Source: Gammaproteobacteria bacterium
Lineage (GTDB): Bacteria; Pseudomonadota; Gammaproteobacteria; Steroidobacterales; Woeseiaceae
Assembly (NCBI GenBank): GCA_003331585.1
Contig: QOPG01000008.1
Location: 1-60,762 of the forward strand
Direction of reading: 5' to 3'
Length of the DNA: 60,762 nt
Shown here: positions 36,931-46,110 of the stretch, in pieces
Layout: every line of letters starts with the position of its first letter
Numbering within the stretch: position 1 is the stretch's first letter
Position numbers and translations under genes: made by a program
The notes under the pieces: model-generated
The model's input: the letters and a program-made list of their open reading frames with translations, nothing else
Databases searched by the model: none
What the model was told of the DNA's origin: nothing

Positions 36931-37668
36931 TTATTTATAATCACGAGCAATATTTATTATATTTGCTTGTTCGATGGTTCTTATCGCAAGAATCTTAGTT
37001 GATGAAATTACAGGAACACTTAAATCTTCTTGTTTCAGAACTAATGGGATTTCAGTGCATCCAGCGATAATTATATCAGCTCCATTTTTGATAAGACTCT
37101 CTGCAACTTTTTTCATCGATTGAGAGAGACCGGTCAAATCTCCTTCATCTTTGATTGAGAATATAATCCTCATGCATTCTTCCTGATTTTCTTTGTCAGG
37201 TAAAATAAAATCCTTATCATTTTTCTTTAATCCAGCTTGATATATTTCTGATTTAAGGCAGGCAGTCGTTGCCAGAATTCCAACTGTTTTCTTATCCGAA
37301 AAATAATTAGATATTTCACTTACAGTCTCATCGACGATATGCAGAAAAGGAATTTCTATTGCATCAGAAATAAGATCATAAAATTTATGTGCGGTATTGC
37401 ATGGCATTACCAAGAAATTTGCTCCGATATTTTCAAGATTAACTGCACTCTGAGATAAAGTAGATGCAATCTTTGTTGATATTTCTGGCGTCATGATTTG
37501 TCGACTGGGAATATGTGGGTTTTGATCCACTAAAAGACGGACGTGATCCTCTTCTTTTTCGATGGGGCAAAATTCAGTGACCATTGACATAAAATCAACA
37601 GTCGCAAGCGGACCCATCCCACCTAAGACCCCTGCGATGAGTTTATTTTTATTTTCTTCTTCAATCAT
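36931..37668 (-). CDS. Aspartate/glutamate racemase family protein
   Basis: Cofactor-independent racemases of this family use two cysteines as acid/base pair. Both are here: Cys90 in VMPCNTAHKFYD and Cys204 in IIIAGCTEIPLV. The N-terminal GVLGGMGPLATVDF (13-26) is typical of the amino-acid racemase YgeA/RacX group. The 245 residues have the normal length. It heads a two-gene unit with the D-cysteine-desulfhydrase-like gene. The substrate amino acid is not determined by sequence. Confidence 0.9.
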   Translation of the reverse strand: MIEEENKNKLIAGVLGGMGPLATVDFMSMVTEFCPIEKEEDHVRLLVDQNPHIPSRQIMTPEISTKIASTLSQSAVNLENIGANFLVMPCNTAHKFYDLISDAIEIPFLHIVDETVSEISNYFSDKKTVGILATTACLKSEIYQAGLKKNDKDFILPDKENQEECMRIIFSIKDEGDLTGLSQSMKKVAESLIKNGADIIIAGCTEIPLVLKQEDLSVPVISSTKILAIRTIEQANIINIARDYK

Positions 37669-37833
37669 GACTTACCAAAATATCAACTTTATTAAGAATA
37701 TTAGCATCAATATATGATTTTAAGTATTTGTTAATAAATGAAAAGAATCTTGAATAAAAAAACAATGCATATTAGTCTTAAATCCAAGTTTTATATGGAA
37801 ATAATATTGTAACTACACACACAGGCACCAAAT

Positions 37834-39483
37834 ATGAAAAATATAATCGTAATATTCTCGTTATTCTTTATTCTGTTGGCACAAGCACAAGATAATAACA
37901 CATCAAAATCTGCTCCGTTATCTGCTCCAGTTGGGCAACACGCCGCAATGATGATGGATAATAGTTATGATAAACCAATAGATTACATTCCAGAAGCACT
38001 TGGTGAATATGAATGGAAAATCACTACATCAGAAGCTGGGGCTCAACAATATTTCAAACAAGGTATGCAATTAAGATGGGCCTACAATGTCAATGAGGCG
38101 GCCAGATCAATGGCTGAGGCAAGAAGGATAGATCCAAATTGTGCAATGTGTTATTGGGGAGAAGCATTTGCTTTAGGATCATTTCTTAATGGTCATATGA
38201 CAACCGAAAAAGGCATGAGAGGAAGAAAGGCAATTCTCAAAGCAGTTGAATTGGCAGATGGCAATACATCGGCTATGGAAAAAGAATTAATCATGGCAAC
38301 TCTTGTAAGGTATCCAGAAAATTGGACTACTGAAATTGGTAATAGCAAAGAGAAACGTAAAGCTACTTACGAAGCATTTAGAGATAATATGGCAGAAGTT
38401 TACAGTAAATACTCTAAGAATCATGAAATAGCTACGATTTATGCCCAGTCACTGTTCATGCTTGAGGAGAGACGTGGATATCGAGCTGAAACTCCAGCAC
38501 TAGAACATCTGCACAGTGTACTGACTTCTGTTTTAAATGAGAATATTTCTCACCCTGGAGCATGTCATCTCTATATTCATGCAACTGAATCAACTAATGA
38601 TCCAGGAAGAGCATCAGCTTGTGCTGATAAATTGAGTGATGCTGTCCCTGTTGCTAGTCATATTCAACATATGCCAGCCCATACATACAATAGAACCGGT
38701 ATGTGGGGTAAAAATGTAACAACAAGTATCAAAGCTTCACAGTCAGATATCATGGCAAAATCCAATAAAGGATTCTCCTATGGAGCATCACATAATCTGC
38801 ATATGCTTTTATTTGGTGCTGCTTATGATGGGCAAGGAGCTGTTGCTATTCAAGCTGGAAAAGATTACAGAAAATTAACTGATATGGCGCCTTATGAAAC
38901 TCTGACGCAAATCAGATTTGGGCGATTTGAAGATGTTCTGAAAAATGACAATACACCTAAAGATGTATATTCTTTAGCTCTCTATAAATTCGCTAAAGGA
39001 TATGCAAGTCTTAAAATGGGTAATTCTGATATGGCTAAAGATGTGGAGAATTATTTATTTGAAGCAGCAGAGGGTGATTTGGGTTCAGAATTTTTTAGAG
39101 GAGATTACAAATCAACCTTAGTTAAAATTGTCGCTTACATTCTTCAGGGAGAGATTAAAATGGTTAATGGTGACTTAGATGGAGCGATCGATTCATTTAC
39201 TGCAGCTGTTGATGAGGAAGACACGCTAGGGTTTAGTGAGCCAGGTCCTTTACCATTTTCAGCATATCATTGGCTTGGTGCGGCACTTATTGAAGCGGGG
39301 AATTTCTCTAAAGCGGAATCACTATATCGCAAAGAACTAGAGATACGCCCGCATAATGGTTGGTCATTATTTGGATTAAAGCAAGCTCTTGCAGGGCAAA
39401 ATATTGATGACCCAGCAGTTAATGAAGATTTCAAGAGTAGCTGGGCACGATCAAATCTATTTATAACATCCTCTAGATTTTAA
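37834..39483 (+). CDS. Secreted TPR protein with conserved His and Cys motifs, copy 2
   Basis: A 549-residue homologue of the lipoprotein gene at 13644, but with a normal signal peptide (about 1-19, ending AQAQD) instead of a lipobox. It keeps NCAMCYWGEA (Cys103, Cys106), HLYIH (His245, 249), HIQHMPAHTY (His276, 279, 283), HNLH (His320, 323) and the final SSRF. The spacing His245 to His276 (31 residues) is the same as in copy 1 (230 to 261). A late repeat region (ALIEAGNFSKAESLYRKELE) is a clear TPR. It stands alone, followed by a strong terminator. Function unknown. Confidence 0.86.
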   Translation: MKNIIVIFSLFFILLAQAQDNNTSKSAPLSAPVGQHAAMMMDNSYDKPIDYIPEALGEYEWKITTSEAGAQQYFKQGMQLRWAYNVNEAARSMAEARRIDPNCAMCYWGEAFALGSFLNGHMTTEKGMRGRKAILKAVELADGNTSAMEKELIMATLVRYPENWTTEIGNSKEKRKATYEAFRDNMAEVYSKYSKNHEIATIYAQSLFMLEERRGYRAETPALEHLHSVLTSVLNENISHPGACHLYIHATESTNDPGRASACADKLSDAVPVASHIQHMPAHTYNRTGMWGKNVTTSIKASQSDIMAKSNKGFSYGASHNLHMLLFGAAYDGQGAVAIQAGKDYRKLTDMAPYETLTQIRFGRFEDVLKNDNTPKDVYSLALYKFAKGYASLKMGNSDMAKDVENYLFEAAEGDLGSEFFRGDYKSTLVKIVAYILQGEIKMVNGDLDGAIDSFTAAVDEEDTLGFSEPGPLPFSAYHWLGAALIEAGNFSKAESLYRKELEIRPHNGWSLFGLKQALAGQNIDDPAVNEDFKSSWARSNLFITSSRF

Positions 39484-39507
39484 AATAGCTTTTGATTATT
39501 TAGATCA

Positions 39508-39536
39508 AAAAAAACCGGTCTAAGACCGGTTTTTTT
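39508..39536. terminator. Bidirectional Rho-independent terminator
   Basis: A perfect hairpin with a TAA loop (39521-39523). The GC-rich core ACCGGTC/GACCGGT is extended by an A run on the left and a T run on the right. The symmetry gives a U-run for either strand, and it lies between the convergent TPR gene (ending 39483) and the NHL gene (ending 39538). Confidence 0.93.
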
Positions 39537-39537
39537 A

Positions 39538-40578
39538 TTATGGCCTCCAGCCAATATGTTCGTATCTGACTAGTTGTTGAGGGCCGACCTCAGCTCCGTA
39601 TATATTTCCTTGATCATCAACTGCAACTCCTTCTGCGGCGGTTGTGCTTCCATTAAGATCCGGTTGACCTGGATCAGGAATAAAGTAAACGACCCAGGCA
39701 TCCTTTGTACTTCCGATCCTGATTCCTCTTTTCCAACCCCAATTCCCAGACCAAGGCACGTGAGATTCAGAATCCGCTGAATAAAGAACATCATTCTTAT
39801 CTATAAATAAACCACTCGGTCTACCAAATTGAGTCCACGTTGCTATCCAATTTCCATCTTGATCAAAAATTTGAATTCGGCTATTACCTCGATCTCCAAC
39901 ATAGAGTTTACCTTCGGAATCCATTGCTAATGCATGCGGATCTCTGAATTCACCTTTTTCTGCCCCTGTGACACCCCATGTTTTTATAAATTTTCCATTT
40001 TTGTCATATTTTACAATTCGGTTATTGCCAGAACTTCCATGACCATCTGCTACAAATATGTCTCCATTTGGAGCAACCAGTACATCTGAAGGCATATTAA
40101 ATTCATATTCACCATCTCCAGCAACTCCTGGCTTTCCTAGAGTCATTAATACCTCACCATTTGAATTAAATTTTAATATTTGATGTCCCAGTTTTCCCTG
40201 ATTCCTCGGGGCATTGCTACATCCTGGGCAAGCTGCATCGGTAATCCAAATATTATTTTCTGCATCAACATAAATACCATGAGGCCAATCAATCATGCCT
40301 GCACCGAAGCTTTTTATTACATTGCCTTCACGATCAAATTGAAGTACTGGATCGCTATTTGAGCCAACACAGCTATTTTGTCCGCATCGTTCTCCAACCC
40401 ACATTGTGCCATCTCTGCCAGGATAAACAGCACTTGTCGCTCCCCATTCTCGCTCTTCAGGCATCTTTGCCCATTCTGTGTTGGATCTCCATGGATGCTC
40501 TCCCGCAACTGATATAGATGAAAACCCAATTATCAGCATTGAGACTAATACAAATTTTTTGCCTACATTCAATAACAT
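39538..40578 (-). CDS. Secreted NHL-repeat beta-propeller protein
   Basis: A signal peptide (about 1-25) is followed by six-bladed propeller repeats of NHL type: VLQFDREGNVIKSFGAG, PHGIYVDAENNIWITDA, KFNSNGEVLMTLGKPG, NRIVKYDKNGKFIKTWG, PHALAMDSEGKLYVGDRGNSRIQIFDQDGNWI. Relatives include peptidyl-alpha-hydroxyglycine lyase-like and peptidase-associated propellers. No catalytic assignment is possible. It is the last of four exported proteins encoded in tandem and ends two bases after a bidirectional terminator. Confidence 0.85.
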   Translation of the reverse strand: MLLNVGKKFVLVSMLIIGFSSISVAGEHPWRSNTEWAKMPEEREWGATSAVYPGRDGTMWVGERCGQNSCVGSNSDPVLQFDREGNVIKSFGAGMIDWPHGIYVDAENNIWITDAACPGCSNAPRNQGKLGHQILKFNSNGEVLMTLGKPGVAGDGEYEFNMPSDVLVAPNGDIFVADGHGSSGNNRIVKYDKNGKFIKTWGVTGAEKGEFRDPHALAMDSEGKLYVGDRGNSRIQIFDQDGNWIATWTQFGRPSGLFIDKNDVLYSADSESHVPWSGNWGWKRGIRIGSTKDAWVVYFIPDPGQPDLNGSTTAAEGVAVDDQGNIYGAEVGPQQLVRYEHIGWRP

Positions 40579-40631
40579 TATTTTCTCCTCTTAAATCATT
40601 AGAGATTTATATCACACAACATTCAAAATGT

Positions 40632-41885
40632 TTATGTTTTTAGTAAATCTTGAAGGACATTCACTGTAGCTTGCATTTCATCAAGAGTACCCACAGATAC
40701 ACGAATATGATTTCTTATTGCATCATTATCATATGCCCTAACTCTGACATTTCTTTTCATTAATTTTTTCTGAAATTCTCGAGCATCATCATTAACATTA
40801 ACCAAAATAAAATTAGAATGACTCGGGGTATAAGTCAATCCCAGACTGTCTAATTCTCCATAAAAATAGTCTTTTGTCTCATTCGTTAATCTTTTTACCT
40901 GTCTAACAAATGACTTATCTTTTAATGCCGCCATCGCAGCATAACAGCTTACGTTAGATATGCCCCAACCATTTCCTGCAGCACGTAATTCAGACATTAC
41001 GGATCTATCACCCACTGCATAGCCAATTCTTAAACCTGCCAATCCATACATTTTAGAAAAAGTTCTTGTCACAATAACATTTTTATATTTTTGCGATAAT
41101 GAGATCCCTGAAACATAGTTCTCTTCTCTAGCGTAATGGATATATGCCTCATCTATAATAATAGTCACGCTCTCTGGTATACCATTAATAAAACTTTCAA
41201 TTTCTTGATAAGATAATATCGTGCCCGTCGGGTTATTTGGATTAGTTATAACCAAGAGTGTTGTTTTATCAGTTACAGCGTTCTTCATAGCCTCAAGATC
41301 ATGAACAAATTCTTTAGTTGCAGGTATTCTTTTTATATTAATCTCTGCACCGTATCTATTTCGAAGAGAATATGCTGCTCTGGTTATAGCCCCATACCCT
41401 GGATCAATTTCAATAATCTCACCACTACCGCCCTTTAAGCCATATATCATTGTGATTTGATCGAGGATAAAGCTAGAACCACCTTCAGCATAAACAGGAT
41501 AAAACCCCTGTCCAAATAGGGGATTACCACCAGAACTAAGATCTTCATTTCTTTCTAAACCGAGATATTCCCCAATCGCATTTTCTAATTTTGTGTACGC
41601 ACCAAAATCGTATCGATTTACATCCATTATGGAGTCATTGACTACTCTTACAGCTCGTGGTGATGGACCGTATGGATTTTCATTAAATCCAACATCTGCA
41701 AAGCCGGGGTCTCTTCCCCAGCCATGGATATCACTGATTGTAGCTGAGGAGTAACCTGATGAAATTGTCTCTGAAAGTGCTGAATTTCCTGTAATAGCTA
41801 ATGCACTAATTCCTGCACTAGCACCCAAAAAGCCTCTTCGGGTTAGTGCTACATTTTTATTATTTTTATCTCTAGAAAATGACAT
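40632..41885 (-). CDS. Tat-exported HisC-like PLP aminotransferase
   Basis: Residues 1-40 form a twin-arginine leader (ALTRRGFLGASAG). The rest is a fold-type I aminotransferase close to histidinol-phosphate aminotransferase: NPYGPSPRAVR, TNPNNPTGT, Asp245 and Tyr248 in IDEAYIHY, the PLP-binding Lys278 in RTFSKMYGLAGLRIGYAVG, and HIRVSVGT. Export with bound PLP would suit the Tat route. A periplasmic place makes a role in histidine synthesis unlikely, so it probably acts on an extracellular amino acid or amine. It lies 30 bases after the M24 peptidase gene. Confidence 0.88.
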   Translation of the reverse strand: MSFSRDKNNKNVALTRRGFLGASAGISALAITGNSALSETISSGYSSATISDIHGWGRDPGFADVGFNENPYGPSPRAVRVVNDSIMDVNRYDFGAYTKLENAIGEYLGLERNEDLSSGGNPLFGQGFYPVYAEGGSSFILDQITMIYGLKGGSGEIIEIDPGYGAITRAAYSLRNRYGAEINIKRIPATKEFVHDLEAMKNAVTDKTTLLVITNPNNPTGTILSYQEIESFINGIPESVTIIIDEAYIHYAREENYVSGISLSQKYKNVIVTRTFSKMYGLAGLRIGYAVGDRSVMSELRAAGNGWGISNVSCYAAMAALKDKSFVRQVKRLTNETKDYFYGELDSLGLTYTPSHSNFILVNVNDDAREFQKKLMKRNVRVRAYDNDAIRNHIRVSVGTLDEMQATVNVLQDLLKT

Positions 41886-41915
41886 ATTTTTCCCTTATAT
41901 GTTTCTTTAAAAAAA

Positions 41916-43253
41916 TTATTGCAAAGGAACTTCTCTTGGTATTAGAAAAATTTCTTTTTGACGACCATCGATATAGTATATATCCTCACCATCAAACATG
42001 GCGTCCTCTTCAAGCTTAATTCTCACAGGCTTACTCCAGCTTGGTACGTATGTTTCAGCGTATAATTCAATTGAGTAAGCAGTATTTGGATAGATTGGAT
42101 AATCACCACCACCTGAAACTCCACCTTGTTGGTCCCACATCCCAATAGTGGATCCTGCACCATGACCATGAAATCCGATTGGGTGAGTGTATATAGACGG
42201 TGTAATACCTTCATCTTTCGCTTTTGCTAGAGCACTTGCTAAAACTTCATTACCTGTTCGACCTACGGAGATCTCGTCAGTGAGAATATCTTGGAGTCGA
42301 TTTCCATTATTCATCGCAATTCTTAGATCCTCGGGGATATTATCTTCACCTGTTTTAAGCACATACGCATGTTGTTGAGTATCTGTATTAAGTCTTAAAT
42401 AGGTTATTCCAAAATCAACATGCAATAAGTCCCCTGGAATAATAATATTATCATCATGTCTGGCCAATATTGATGCTTTTGCATCCATGTTTGGACTTGA
42501 CGCCCTTTGTAAAGATACCGATGGATGAAACCATGCAGTCAACTTCAATTCTCTAATCCGATCTCTATACCACCATGCTACATCATTCGTAGTCGTTATC
42601 CCTGGTTGAATTACCTCATCCGTTAAACCCGAAGCAAGAATTTCATGAGCAATTCTACAAATTTGTTGATAGATCATTATCTCTGTCTCTGACCGTGTCT
42701 CCAACCACCCAACTGCAAGATTCTCAGCCGATACTACTTTATTTCTGTATTTTTCTTTTAATGACTTGATAAATAAGTCGTATTCAGTGTGAGTAACACC
42801 ATCCGCTAGAGCAAAAGTATCTGAATAATTAATTCCAATTTTATTTGGGTCTCTTTCTTCAACAAGTTCAGCTAATCGTTTCCATTGATCTCCGTGGAGT
42901 TCCTTATCCCATGCCTTGATAAAAGTATTTCCGACTGCATATCTCGCTACGGCTAAAGTTTCTAGTGGTTGATCTTCACCTGGATCATATATTAATAATA
43001 TTGTTCTTCTTCTTGCTGTTTGCCATGTCGATGGCAAAAATGTCTTCAATACGGGATCTTCATTATATTCCCTTGATATTATTACCCACATGTCTATGCC
43101 AGTCCGCCTCATTATGCCTGGTAAAACTGTTGCAATTCTTTCATCAATAATCTGATCAATTACCTCAGCTCTCTCCCTCATAGGAAGAACCAATGCTTCT
43201 GAGTTAACAGCTTCAAATGTAAAAATTGAAATTAGTAAAATTAAAAACCTCAT
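41916..43253 (-). CDS. Exported M24-family peptidase, Xaa-Pro aminopeptidase-like
   Basis: A signal peptide (about 1-18) precedes a creatinase/prolidase-type protein of 445 residues. The N-terminal half is the non-catalytic domain (MWVIISREYNEDPVLKTF). The C-terminal pita-bread domain keeps all five metal ligands: Asp in HVDFGITYLRLNTD and the second Asp of that segment, His in HPIGFHGHGAGS, Glu in AYSIELYAE and Glu in VRIKLEEDAMF. It lies between the PQQ dehydrogenase and the HisC-like aminotransferase genes, all for exported proteins. Confidence 0.88.
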   Translation of the reverse strand: MRFLILLISIFTFEAVNSEALVLPMRERAEVIDQIIDERIATVLPGIMRRTGIDMWVIISREYNEDPVLKTFLPSTWQTARRRTILLIYDPGEDQPLETLAVARYAVGNTFIKAWDKELHGDQWKRLAELVEERDPNKIGINYSDTFALADGVTHTEYDLFIKSLKEKYRNKVVSAENLAVGWLETRSETEIMIYQQICRIAHEILASGLTDEVIQPGITTTNDVAWWYRDRIRELKLTAWFHPSVSLQRASSPNMDAKASILARHDDNIIIPGDLLHVDFGITYLRLNTDTQQHAYVLKTGEDNIPEDLRIAMNNGNRLQDILTDEISVGRTGNEVLASALAKAKDEGITPSIYTHPIGFHGHGAGSTIGMWDQQGGVSGGGDYPIYPNTAYSIELYAETYVPSWSKPVRIKLEEDAMFDGEDIYYIDGRQKEIFLIPREVPLQ

Positions 43254-43317
43254 GATTTAATTCTCCAAATGAAATTATATTAACATCATCAATGATTCTT
43301 ATTTTGTATGCAAATAT

Positions 43318-45498
43318 CTAATCTGGCAATGAGAGAGCGATTAACTCAGCTGGCTTCTTTCCATCCGAAATTGTCATTACAATATATTGCTTGCCATTAA
43401 TTCGATAGGTGCTCGGAGGGCTGGTTTGTGACGCTGGTAATTCAATTTCCGCAATTATTTGCCCTGTTAATTTATCATGAGCTCTAAATATAGGATCACC
43501 GCCAAATCCTTCTCCAGCAAAAAGCAAGGACTGTGTTACTAAGATCCCAGATCTTGTAGCTTTTCCCGTCCGAGGTATGTCTACTCCATAAAGAGCTGGA
43601 TTATTTATGATATCTTCTGGTGTATCTCCATTTGCAATGGACCATTTATGCTGGCCAGTAATCATATCAATGGCAGTTATCCTTCCCCATGGGGGTTTTG
43701 CTATTGGTATATTGAATACTTTTGGGGCAGGATCATTACCAGAAATATATCTTATATCTGATGATTCAGGCTCATTAACCAATTGCATCAGTCCAACACG
43801 AGTTTGGGATGGGACAAACAATAATGCATTGTCAGGGTCAAAAGCACTTCCCTCCCAATTCGCTCCTCCAAGGAGATGAGGTAAACTCAAAGTGCCATTC
43901 GTTCCATCTTTTGCGCCTACGATAGAAGGTGGGGTATACATCGGTCCCATTCGATATTCTTTCAATAATTTTTTGACTGCTTCTCTTATTTCAGGTGTAT
44001 AGTCAATTAAGTCTTCTTCGCTTACGCCCTGCCTTTCAAATGGTAAAGGAAGTTCTGGAATTGGTTGTGTCGGAGAAGTCCATTCGCCAGGAACATCAGA
44101 TTGAGGAACTGGCATTTCATTTATAGGCCAAACTGGATCTCCCGTTGAACGGTCAAAAACATAGACAAATCCTTGCTTAGTAACTTGAGCTACAATTTTC
44201 TTGCCATTCGGTAAATCGGCAATTATCGGTGCTGTTGGATTATCCCAATCCCATATATCATGATGTATTAATTGAAAATACCATTTTAATCTTCCAGTTT
44301 TTACGTCAAGCGCGATCAAGCAATTCGCAAATAAGTTATCCCCATGACGATCACCGCCATATTGATCACCAGTTGCTGACTCAACTGGCAAAAAAACTAA
44401 TCCCATATCAGGGTCAGCTGACATTGGTGCCCACACACCTGCATTTCCTGTATACAAAGCTGATCCGTTCAGCCATGTATCATATCCGAATTCATCAGGT
44501 TCTGGGATGGTATGAAAAGTCCATAATAATTTTCCTGTTTTCGCATTAAATCCCCTCACATCTCCTTTAACATTAGCTTTAGAAGGTGGTCTAAAACTGA
44601 CATCATGCGCAGACCCAACAACAATAACGTCTTCAACAACTAATGCTGGTGCAGTTAATCCAACATCAAGATTTCTGTCTGGAGCTCTTCTCAAGCCTTT
44701 GGTTAGATCTACTCTGCCATTATCGCCAAAATTGGGATTTGGAATACCTGTCTCAGCATTTAGACTCACTAGAAAGTAACCTGGAGTTACAACAATTACA
44801 TACCCATTCCCATTGTTATCTCGATAATATGAAAAACCTTTTCCTGAATCTTTTCTCGCTGCTTGATCAAATCTTTTGCCTTCTTTCGCTCTCCATACCC
44901 AGAGTGTTTGGCCTGTTTCAGCGTCAATCGCAACGACATTGCGTGTGGAACCTGCGCCAATAAAAATCTTTCCATCCCTCATAATAGGCATCGACACATT
45001 TCTAATTTCTGGTGAAGGACCAAAATTATCTGTCTTCCACCTCCATGCTATTTCAAGCATATGTGCATTAGATGCATCAATTTCACTCAGAGCCACGTAT
45101 CTCTGAGCGTTTAATTCTCCCCCAAAATTTTTCCATTCTGCATCTGGAGTCAATTTCTTTTGATCTCTTAACACAATATTTGTGGATGGCATTGACTGAA
45201 TCGTTAAAGATGATTTTTTAAAATCTACACCTCCTAAATCGAGCATATATTTTACAAGATGAAAATAATCCTGATCTGAGAGTGATCCGGGCTCTCCAGC
45301 AGGCATAGTTTTTTTGTTATATAAAAAAAACTCATCCACTGTCTTATTTATCCAATTTTTCTGGATAAAATCTTTAATATTTTGATTGGAGTGGCACAGT
45401 CTACATTCAGCACCAAAGATTTCTTTTCCCTGAGCCATGACCTCAGAAGAAAATAAAGTACATAAAATAATTAAGCATTGAGGAATATTTTTATACAT
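43318..45498 (-). CDS. PQQ-dependent dehydrogenase with N-terminal cytochrome c domain
   Basis: After a signal peptide (about 1-22) a cytochrome c domain carries CRLCH (Cys32, Cys35, His36) and a likely axial Met65 in KTMPAGEP. An eight-bladed PQQ propeller follows from about residue 120 (tryptophan-docking repeats such as DAETGQTLWVWRA, NAKTGKLLWTFHT, DVKTGRLKWYFQLIHHDIWDWD, DRSTGDPVW). In most quinohaemoprotein alcohol dehydrogenases the cytochrome is C-terminal, so here the order is reversed. The enzyme should oxidise an alcohol or sugar in the periplasm and pass electrons to the haem. No PQQ synthesis genes are present in the window. Confidence 0.9.
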   Translation of the reverse strand: MYKNIPQCLIILCTLFSSEVMAQGKEIFGAECRLCHSNQNIKDFIQKNWINKTVDEFFLYNKKTMPAGEPGSLSDQDYFHLVKYMLDLGGVDFKKSSLTIQSMPSTNIVLRDQKKLTPDAEWKNFGGELNAQRYVALSEIDASNAHMLEIAWRWKTDNFGPSPEIRNVSMPIMRDGKIFIGAGSTRNVVAIDAETGQTLWVWRAKEGKRFDQAARKDSGKGFSYYRDNNGNGYVIVVTPGYFLVSLNAETGIPNPNFGDNGRVDLTKGLRRAPDRNLDVGLTAPALVVEDVIVVGSAHDVSFRPPSKANVKGDVRGFNAKTGKLLWTFHTIPEPDEFGYDTWLNGSALYTGNAGVWAPMSADPDMGLVFLPVESATGDQYGGDRHGDNLFANCLIALDVKTGRLKWYFQLIHHDIWDWDNPTAPIIADLPNGKKIVAQVTKQGFVYVFDRSTGDPVWPINEMPVPQSDVPGEWTSPTQPIPELPLPFERQGVSEEDLIDYTPEIREAVKKLLKEYRMGPMYTPPSIVGAKDGTNGTLSLPHLLGGANWEGSAFDPDNALLFVPSQTRVGLMQLVNEPESSDIRYISGNDPAPKVFNIPIAKPPWGRITAIDMITGQHKWSIANGDTPEDIINNPALYGVDIPRTGKATRSGILVTQSLLFAGEGFGGDPIFRAHDKLTGQIIAEIELPASQTSPPSTYRINGKQYIVMTISDGKKPAELIALSLPD

Positions 45499-45599
45499 TA
45501 AATTAACTAGATTCTTTTACTGTTATAATCACCATAACAAAAATTAATAATTTTTTAATCCTAGCTATAAAAATTCTAGAAAATCGCCAAGAAAATAAT

Positions 45600-46106
45600 A
45601 TGAGATTTTTTATTAAGATTACCGCTTTAATCACATTATTTTGCTCGACCATTGCTTTCGGTCAGGATGAATGGATAGTGCGTTCAGAAAATACTGATAA
45701 TAATGTGCGTGCGGAGATAACAACAAAATCAAAAACATCGATAAGAAATTACAGCACTAAAGAAACAGTATTCCCAGAACTAAAACTTTTTTGTGAAATA
45801 GATAATCCTGAAATTTCTATGCAAATAAACTGGAAAAGATTTATATCTTCATTTAGAAACACTGAGATTGGCATCAAAACTGATAAAAATGAGATAAATT
45901 GGACGAAGTTTAATATAGACAAGAGTGGAGAAATTACTTATTTAAAATCAAGCAGAAAATTAAATAATCTTATAGATAATCTTAAGAATAAAAAGCGTTT
46001 ATTTCTTGAGGCAGAACCTTACTCTGAACCATCCATTACTGTTGAGTTTGATATTACCGAATTAAAAAAATACCTAAATGAACTAAATAATCTTTGCTAT
46101 AACTAG
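45600..46106 (+). CDS. Small periplasmic TagO/VasI-like protein
   Basis: A signal peptide (about 1-21) leads a 147-residue mature protein. Its layout (Trp near the mature start, an ELKLFCE strand with Cys65, then IQ/NWK and the ending TVEFDITELKKYLNELNNLC with Cys166) resembles the TagO/VasI group of periplasmic proteins. Those members are often annotated as type VI secretion accessory proteins, but no secretion genes are near. The two cysteines probably pair. The stop lies 4 bases from the convergent reductase gene. Confidence 0.6.
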   Translation: MRFFIKITALITLFCSTIAFGQDEWIVRSENTDNNVRAEITTKSKTSIRNYSTKETVFPELKLFCEIDNPEISMQINWKRFISSFRNTEIGIKTDKNEINWTKFNIDKSGEITYLKSSRKLNNLIDNLKNKKRLFLEAEPYSEPSITVEFDITELKKYLNELNNLCYN

Positions 46107-46110
46107 AATA

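Noticed and set aside
45600-46106. Type VI secretion locus because of the TagO/VasI-like protein
   Set aside because: No tss gene is nearby. TagO-like proteins also occur alone.
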